From Harmothoe impar (lineage: Eukaryota > Annelida > Polychaeta > Phyllodocida > Polynoidae): a stretch of 64,000 nt of DNA. The notes under the pieces were generated by a model. The model had not been told where the DNA came from. It saw nothing but the letters and a program-made list of their open reading frames with translations, and did no database searches. The position numbers and the translations under genes are program-made. Location: contig OX381710.1 of NCBI GenBank assembly GCA_947462335.1, forward strand, positions 32,789,004 to 32,853,003, written 5' to 3'. This document shows, piece by piece, positions 33,701 to 42,700 of the stretch. Within the stretch, counting starts at the first letter, position 1. Every line of letters begins with the position of its first letter.

Positions 33701-36700
33701 AGATAAACTCCATAGCCAATCGTCTTGCAGTTAACATAAAACGCACATCTCCAAGATTATCCAAAGATTGGTGTTCATCCAGCCCTTCGTGTAGCTCTGC
33801 CTCATACTCACCAAAGTCTACACCAACGTCAGATTCAGAATCTTTTATTGAACTTGACAAAAGTAAAGTGGGCAGGAAGAAGACAAAGCACCCTGCCTCA
33901 GCTACCAAGTCAAACGCAGCATCATCAAAAATAATCAAGAAAACATGCGGCAGAGCTGGGAAGAAAAAGCAAAAGAATCCATTTCCTGGTTCTGCAGTCA
34001 ATGCACTGAAAAGGTCACTTATCCCAGAGGAGAAAGGCGGGGAGATTAAGCTCCTCCTACGACGTAAAGTCTCACCGTCTCAGGATGACGGCAGCTGGGT
34101 CACATTACAAGGCCATGCGAGTGGGAGTGTCGCGAGGGCCTCGAATAAAAATCTCCCTGAACAACTTGGAGGTGGTGATAACCTGATGTTGCAGCACATC
34201 AACAACTCATCCAAGAATGCCATGAGGTACCTGGCGTTGGGTGCCGCGTCGTCACCGGTTCACACCCAGGACATGACCGTTATCTCACCGTGCTGTGCGA
34301 CACGCGAGGGTCGTGCAGGCAACTCAAGGTGGTCTCTGTCTTGTTGAGGCTTTTACACTCTCTGTTCAATGTTGGTGTTCTATACAGGCTTCAGTGTTGA
34401 CTTTTCATACAGGTTTCAGTGTTGGAAGTTGAGTCGGGTTAAATGTTTGTCGTTCATTGCATGAATTAGGGAGATGTTTCATATAGGTGAAGATGTGGAA
34501 ATAAGTCAAGTTGATGTCTTAAGGTTGATCGCTACTCATTGAAAACGGACCACTGCGCAGGTCTCTGCGCATATAGCTTATATGTATCAGATTGAGCTAA
34601 TATTTATAAACTAGAAACATATATATGCTGACTAAGCTATATAAAAAGATCGGACAATTTCGAGAAAAATTGAGCGTTTTATTGGACTTTGAATATTTGA
34701 TGTATTTATAGCCGATAATATTTGCTATTTTCTATATAAGTTAGAACATTGAACTTATTAATCAATAAATCATTATCTAGATATATAAAGATCTCATTAG
34801 GTTCTTTGAAATAACCAAGGGTGGGAAATACAGCCATTTTACACCCCGATTTTTGCCTGTTTACCCATTTTTTTAGGCTCTAAATATGAGATTTAGACCA
34901 TTTTTGCACTATTTTTTAACTTCAAAGGCCCAAAACCATAAAAATATGCCCGGGACCACCTATCAAAAGTCCTTTTAAATGTAAGCTATTGATCTGAACA
35001 ATTTTTTGAAAAAATAAAAAAAAAAGTTCATGGATTTTTTCCAGTGATATTTAGATATTGCTGAAGAATTATTCATAAAATTTGAATAATCGTCATTAAA
35101 CCATCACGTTTTTTCATACAAAGGTACATTTTTGGACCATCATTCTATTTTTCCCATTAAAAGACATAACCTAGGATTATTCATGTGCAATACAAAATTA
35201 ATGTGCGCATTGGTTCACTAAGAAAAAAAATCATGAAAATTTTCCTTTTTTATGTATTTTTTGACAAAAATAGAGAATACTTTTTTTTTTCAAAAATCTG
35301 TAACAAAAAAAGTAGCTCGGGACCCCCCCTAATTTTTGACATTTTCCCGTTCTTAATGATCTAAACTACCCTGATGCAAAAGATTAGGAAATTCTATGGA
35401 TGAAAAGTTAAGAGTAGCGATCAACCTTAAGTAGAATTGTAGTAAGGCCGTTTTATACTGATTTCTTGGAATACGGATCCATCTCTGGACATCTTTAGCC
35501 ACTGCCCGCCCAGGTTGATACTAAGACAACAATTTCAAAAGAAATCTGGAAAATTGTCCAATTGAGGGTATACATTAGGCCACTTAAAATCAATTACATG
35601 TATCAGCTTTGCGGACACTTTTGAGTAAAAAAGGGTGCGGGAGGGCACTTTTTTATTTTATTTGTTACACTTTTTTCTGGAGGGGAGGGAGGGCCTTTTT
35701 CCTTTTTTCTAGAAAATTGATAGTTTGCAATTGGAAATAAGGTCTAAAACCCCTTTTTAATTAGGTTTCTACCCTTTTTATGAGCTGAGATATTGATCAT
35801 TTTGCAACTTGTCTTAGGATTTTTTTTAGGTGCGGCCATTTGCCTCTTGCCCCTCAAACTTTTGAAATCTAAAATTGATTGAAATTTTGGTTGTAAAAGC
35901 CTGTAATCCAAGTTATCAAAATAAAATGACCTGAAGGTTTTAATATCGAGTCACATATTAAAACCTCAACTCCAGACAGTTCTGGAACACAGGATTTGAT
36001 ATTATCCATGGTTTTTAAAGTTTAATTTGTACTGTCAACTTGAAACAATGGATATCTAGAGGGGTACAGCATCAACATAGCTCACACAGATATGCTTACA
36101 TGAAACATCTCCCATCAACATTTTTTGTGTTACCATGTTCGTTGTAGAAAACTTGAAGGTTAGCAGTTTTATGTTTGCCGCTGTTGTTGTTATTGTATGT
36201 TTCTATATAATATCGCTATTTCTGTCAATGCTCGAGCTTCATAATCTCAAACTATTCTTCTCCTATTTTTTCCAGACCCAAGATAAAACATACCCCCACT
36301 GTAGCTGAGTTAATGAAACGCAAACAGCAGGCCCAGGCTAATGCCAACGGTGTGGATAGGACTGCAATCTCAGCACAAGTGGAGGAGAACAAGCTCCTAC
36401 TGGAGTTAGGAGACCTCGGCCTCGACGCCTTGGGCTCACTCGACGCTGGTATGGAGTCGGTCATGAATAACGTACTCAACGAAAACAATACTAACGACTG
36501 CCCCTCCCCTGCTGCACTGGAAAGTGGCCAGCCTCCGCCACTCCCATCCATAGTGGCCGGTACACCACTCGAGGGTTCAATTGAGAAGATCAAGCAGGTG
36601 AGTAAATTTAATAAATATGGGTGCTTGCGAGAATTACTTCTCATATTAAATCCTACTGAAATAAATCGAACAATGTTGTCATATATGTACAGGCATGGGA

Positions 36701-39700
36701 TTCTTAAGGATGTCCCCTGATTTCCAGATCTAAGGCAAAATGTGTCACTCATGTAATTTGTGTATATCGAGTGAGAAATATTTTCAACATTCAATAAAGG
36801 TGTAGTGTCTTAGTCTCGGTTGGGGTTCCGATTGTGACTTTGATATTTCTTTGAAACCCAATCCCATGCCTAAATGCTAGATATAAAGTATGTGGTGGCT
36901 CCATCTGGAGGGTTATAAACGTACTTACCTCAACATCTGCATGTTAGATAAAAGCTTCATCTTTAACACTTGTTTCCACCCCCTTTCAGGCGGCCAGATT
37001 AAGTGTAGAGGGGAAGTGCAAATTCTTCAAGTCGCCAGTGAACCAGCTTCTTCTTGAGTAAGTGAGACATTCCAATTTGATTGTTTGAGTTGTATAAATG
37101 TGCTGAAATATCCCAATTAAAAAACAACAACACGCCAACGATGTATTATACATTTACATCTCTATATCTTGATACTTCTTTAAGAACTTAATAATGATAT
37201 AATTAGTCTGTCCCATGGCTGCTGAACTCTGATATTCAATATGATTCCTTTCCAGTATTGAGGTGCGGAGTCGAAAGCTGCCATCGAGTTCACGGAACGC
37301 CATTTACACCCACCTCGCGGCCTACCTCCCATGCGGCAAGGAGACACTTGTCAAACGTGCTAAGAAGCTGCGAGAGGACCAGGAAGGGATGAGCATGAAT
37401 CAGATCACCCAATATGAAGTACCCATTGAACGACTGAGAGAAGGTATGAAAAAGGGATATATACATGTAATTGTAAAATTGTATTTACATACATTAAGCC
37501 AGACCAAAAAAAAAAGTTGGTCAATGGATTTCGCGCACCTTATTTTCGGAAATGGAAATTTATTGTCAATGGATTTCGCTCGCTTCATTTTTTTCAAAAT
37601 TGAGAATTTTTTTTTTCTTCAAAATTTTCCTCCAGTAATTCTCCCAGATCAACCAAAAAAAAAAGATGTTAGGGGACTTTTGTCGGAGGCTGGGTAAAAA
37701 AAAAAATTTGTCGCTCGCTCCACTTTCCCAACAAAATCCATTGACAAAAAAAAAAAAAATTTCACTCGCTTGCACCATTTTTTGAAAAGTGAAATCCATC
37801 GACCAACTATTTTTTTTGGTATGGCCTTAAAGCCATTTTATACGAATGAAATAGCGTTCTAAACGTGCGATATACTGTACAATGTTAAAATGGGACTAAA
37901 AGAGGCTTTTATCACTAAATTCCTAGTCTATATTACTAGTCTATTTCTAATGTACAAATGCCCCTTGGCTTTACATTAAGACAAGTTCTAACACATATTT
38001 GGTACCTCCAGAAATAAGCCGTGTGATGCCAGGTCAGATTGAGCGATACCAGATGGAGTGTGCCGTAGCAGCCCAAAGGCAGAAGGAAGACCGGGCAGAG
38101 ATACGGGAACTCGGCTCCACGGAAAGCGAGGATGACAAAAGCAACGATGTAGGGATTACAGACAAACGGAGACTTCCACATCGCAAGTTTGAGTGGATAC
38201 CAAAAATAAAGTAGGTTGGCTGTAGTGACTTTTTTAGTTAAAAACATGACTTAAGTAATAGCATATCGCTCTTGAATATTGAGGAAGAAACTACTAAAAT
38301 TGAAAATATATGTAACTTTTGAAAACGACCTTCGAAAAGAGTAGGGGATGTGCAATGGTAGTGGTTTTCTCCCTCACCTATAGATGCGGTCATTCAATTC
38401 ATAGGTTCGATCATCCATAGATGCACTCACTACTGTATTGGGTAAGCAGCATAAATATCTGTCCTACTGTGGGGCAAGACGACCACTATTTGTGGATGGT
38501 TGCCACGCTAACTTGACAGATGGTAAGGTACTTTTTGTGCGCTGAGACATTAAACCAATCTATCATTGAAAACAGCATATACAGCAGCGTTTTATAAGCT
38601 ATCCCCTTCCCTGATCATTCCCTTGCTTAGTATGACTCTATAATATTAATATTGCTTTAAAGGATGCTGATAAACGAAATCGTGAAGATGAAGGTCGAAT
38701 ACTACAATACTTTGAAAAACCCAACTCCAAGTGCCGAGCAATACCTACGCGCCTTCATTGATGCCGAAATCAAGCCGCTGTGGCCCAAAGGTTGGATGCA
38801 GACAAGGTTAGTAGTAATCCAAGTAGATTTATGTGCCGCGTTCTGATATGTTATATCGTGTCTAGACCTTAGAAGATGGCGGTGTCTCGATGCACAGACA
38901 TCGACACCATGCACATCTACATTTGTTAGTCTACAGTGGCTGGACATTTGCAATATTCAAGATCCATTTTCATATTAAAAGTTATCATGGAAAAGAGTAC
39001 ACTAGTTGAAGCCAATTGTAAGGAATTTAATTGTAGATGCAGTAAGACTGTTGAAATAGTTAATTTCTCATGCATATTTTTAAAAAGAAACAACTGATAT
39101 TTCAAACTTCAGGATGATTTACAAAGAGACACGAGGAGTGCACGGCTTCTTAACAAATACACCAGCTGCCGCGTGAGTCACTTAGCATTTTGGGGAAGGA
39201 AATTACTGATATTAAGCTTCTGTAGTAGAAATTAACTCTACGAATGTCATATCCAATCATTCAATAAGTAACACGGTTATATGACAATTGAAGTACATGT
39301 AGTTGATACTTCTTCTTGTAGCATTTATTATCATCAGGTATGAAAGTTATTTTTCAAGTCTTTTTTTATGTCACAAAGATCTGTACTTATAGGACCTTTA
39401 TTCAGGAGCTTCAATTTGAACATTTCAAGTTTTATTTAAAGATTGGTCACTTTCACCCCTGTATCACAAGGCTGCATTGATTTAGAACCCTAGATGTACT
39501 AGTCATCCATCTTCTCACATCATCATGTCTTATATTCTAACAGCAAACTGAAAAAGTCTCTGTACACGACCAACAAGTCCCTTGGCAGCTCTACAGTGAT
39601 CACAGAGAGTTCTATGCTGGAGAACCTCCCAGACGTGGAGTTTGACCATGATGCGCCCCTGCCGGGTGGGCTCGCATCAAGCGGCACGGAGTCCATAGCT

Positions 39701-42700
39701 TCTACAAGTAGAGTCGCAGGTGGTCTCGCCACCAGCGGGACAAGCTCCAAAAAGACTCCGAGTGCTCTCATTAGGAGTGAAACTCAACCGTTCGAAATGG
39801 ACGAAAAGTTGTCTTTGAACTCAATGCTGTCTACCCCGAGCAGTGCAGCGAGCACGACGCAGCACCTGACGTCTAGGTCTGTACCGGGTACCCCAGCATC
39901 AACCTCCACCCCGGCACAGCCCAGCAATGCAGGCCGCACTCTCTTATTAGACTATGCAAGTGAGAGCTATTTCTCTACAGCTAAAAGTAAAAGCGGTGTG
40001 TTGTCCATGGGCACTGTGCTACCAGACTCTGTGCACCTTGCTGCAAGCTCCACACATAGCCCGTTGACTTTCACGCCGACAGCAGCAAATGAGGCAACTG
40101 CTTTGTCTCGTGAGAGCATGCTGACGCCAGCCACGGACTCACTGCGGAGTATATCCAATATTCTAAAGAAGGACACGGATGTGAAGGATGTACTGCCAAC
40201 ACAGCAGCAGCGCCACACACCAGAAAGTGAACCTCAGATGCCTTCCCCACCCCTACGGCTTGCAGGCTCCTACCAAAATACACCACTGTCGTCGCGAGCT
40301 GGCAACGAACGGTACTTGAATCAGTACAAGGAGTATGTCGGTCAGCTACAAAAGCAGCAGCAGCAGTCGGTATCCCCTACACCCATGTCGTCAAGCAGCA
40401 ATGTCTCTGGACAAAAAACATTTGAAAACACTAAGAAACTCTCACCCCCGACAGCTGCTGTTCCGACAGCGGCATCTAAGGCAGCTTCCGCGAGCTTCAC
40501 CCCAAAGACAAGCTGGGATGTGCAGCATTTAGGCGCGCGGAGTACCAGTGACATTACCGCGCAGGTGGGTTCGGGACTACACAGCCTTGCATCCTCATTA
40601 CAGACTAGCATGTCACATAAGGCACCTAGCACTCAGACCCAGGTCCACCAGGTTTCTTCCTCACTCAACAAAACTCAGGGACCCCAGACTCATGGACTCA
40701 AGGTCAACATTCCTGGCCAGGGGCAGAACTTGACGATGAGTCAAAGGGTATCTCCAAGTCAAAGCTTTACGTCTGATAAGCAACCCAAGTTGTCGCAGCA
40801 GAGACAGATTCAAGGTCAGAATCTGTCTCTTCCCCAGAGGTCACCGCAAAGTCAAACTCAAGTTGTTACACCTCAAAATAGGTCATATCAAAGCCAAAGT
40901 TTTCAGGACAATATGCGTAAGTCTGCCCCACCGAGCAGTCCAATAGCGCGGTCATGTCATAGTAGCATTAGTGGGTCTACTATAGGTAGCAGCTTAGTGT
41001 CGTCTGCTGGGAGAACGTCACAGCAGGGTGTCGGTATCGCTAGTATGAGCCGGTCTCCACAATTGACAAAAACTAGCCCAGCAAGCAGCAGCAGGGTGCA
41101 TAGTCCCAGTAAAGGGATGATGCCCTCTTCACCCATAGCTCCGCCCAGTCCCACTGTGTCCTTCAGCTCACAGGGGATGGGCTTCGGCTCGCCCAAGCAC
41201 CATGTGACCAGCCCCGGCACGGGTAACACCAGCAGTAGCATGGCCTACAAAGCAGCACTAAACAAGCCAGGCACTGCTGGGGCCCACAATGGCGGTCAGC
41301 GGGGCCATATAACAACGCCCCCTGACCCATCCAAGGGTGCCGGACTCTCACACATCTTGGAGGCAGAACTGAAGAAGCCCAAGAACAAATCGCCACCGGT
41401 GGGCAATGACATTGTCTACAGCAGCCTGACGATGGCACAGATATTGGCATCGAGCCCGACAGATGGCCGCACGAGCTATGCTGCCACGAGCAGCTCTAAC
41501 ACAGACTCACATACGGCCACCGCGGGGATGTGGGGCAGGGGTAGCACAAACCATGTAAAGCCGGCTGGCCGACAAACCACCGGTCTGCCGGCACCAAGTC
41601 CACCATCTCCCAGTCATCAGGTGGCCAAGGCGGGCATGCCGGTGAGCTCGTCCACCTCACACTACGTGATGCCCACCTCGCGCGCTGTGCCCACCACCAC
41701 CAACATCTTCATGCCGCCCACCACCGCCGGCCTACACAGCAACATGCGCATGGCTGAACTACAGCGGGAGACTGTAGCCAGGCTGGCCAACACCTCCGGT
41801 CTGCAAATGTCACCTGGTGAGTAGCTTAAAACGTACATATCTTGACGTAGCTCTGCGTTAAAGTTTTATTCTGGACATATATTTTAAGAGGGAAAACAAG
41901 CTGATTTATTAAATCATATTTCAACATCACATCTGACCAATGAATTGGATAGCATAACATGACTGCCAAAGCTGGTTCTTTTCATATAAACAGCCATTTT
42001 GTAATAATGATAATGTTTAAATAGTAGTTCGTACCCATTTAAGTATGTTGGACACTATTTTACAGGGACTATGGGGTATGGCAGTAGTCCAGCACAGTCC
42101 ACCCCCAGCCCGCTAAGTGTTGGAACGCCGAGCCCCCACCACCCACAAAGCCCACAGAGTGAGTACACGTCTTAAAGACAATGCTTGCAGTTTGAAAATA
42201 ATTGGTTAATAACGTGGTGGGATATATCCGCACTAAAGGGTGTCTACAGCAGCCTAATGATGGCACTGTTAAATTGTTTTTGCAAATAACCTGTTGTGAC
42301 TGCTTATATAAGTAAAATGTATTTTTACTATGGCCAAAAAAAGAAAACCGTAAGTCTATGGATTTCCGGAATGTATTTGCTCACCTCATTTACTGATTAG
42401 TTTCCTCTTTTTGGTGGTTGGCGAATATATAACTATTTATGTAGAAAAAAGTCCATTTGAATTGATAATTAACGTAAAATTGTGCACACGTTCGCACCAA
42501 TTTATGGAGACGGAAATCCATAGATCATACTTTCTTTTTTGTGGCTTTATGATACATTTTATATGATTGACAACCATGCCCGTAACGTTTATTTGTAATG
42601 TTTTTCGAGCATTTTCACTGTATTGTAAACATGTCTCATCTGCTGTTATTTTGCTTGTCCATATGCTTTTAATTTTTCACATTGTGTGCTTCAGTTAACC

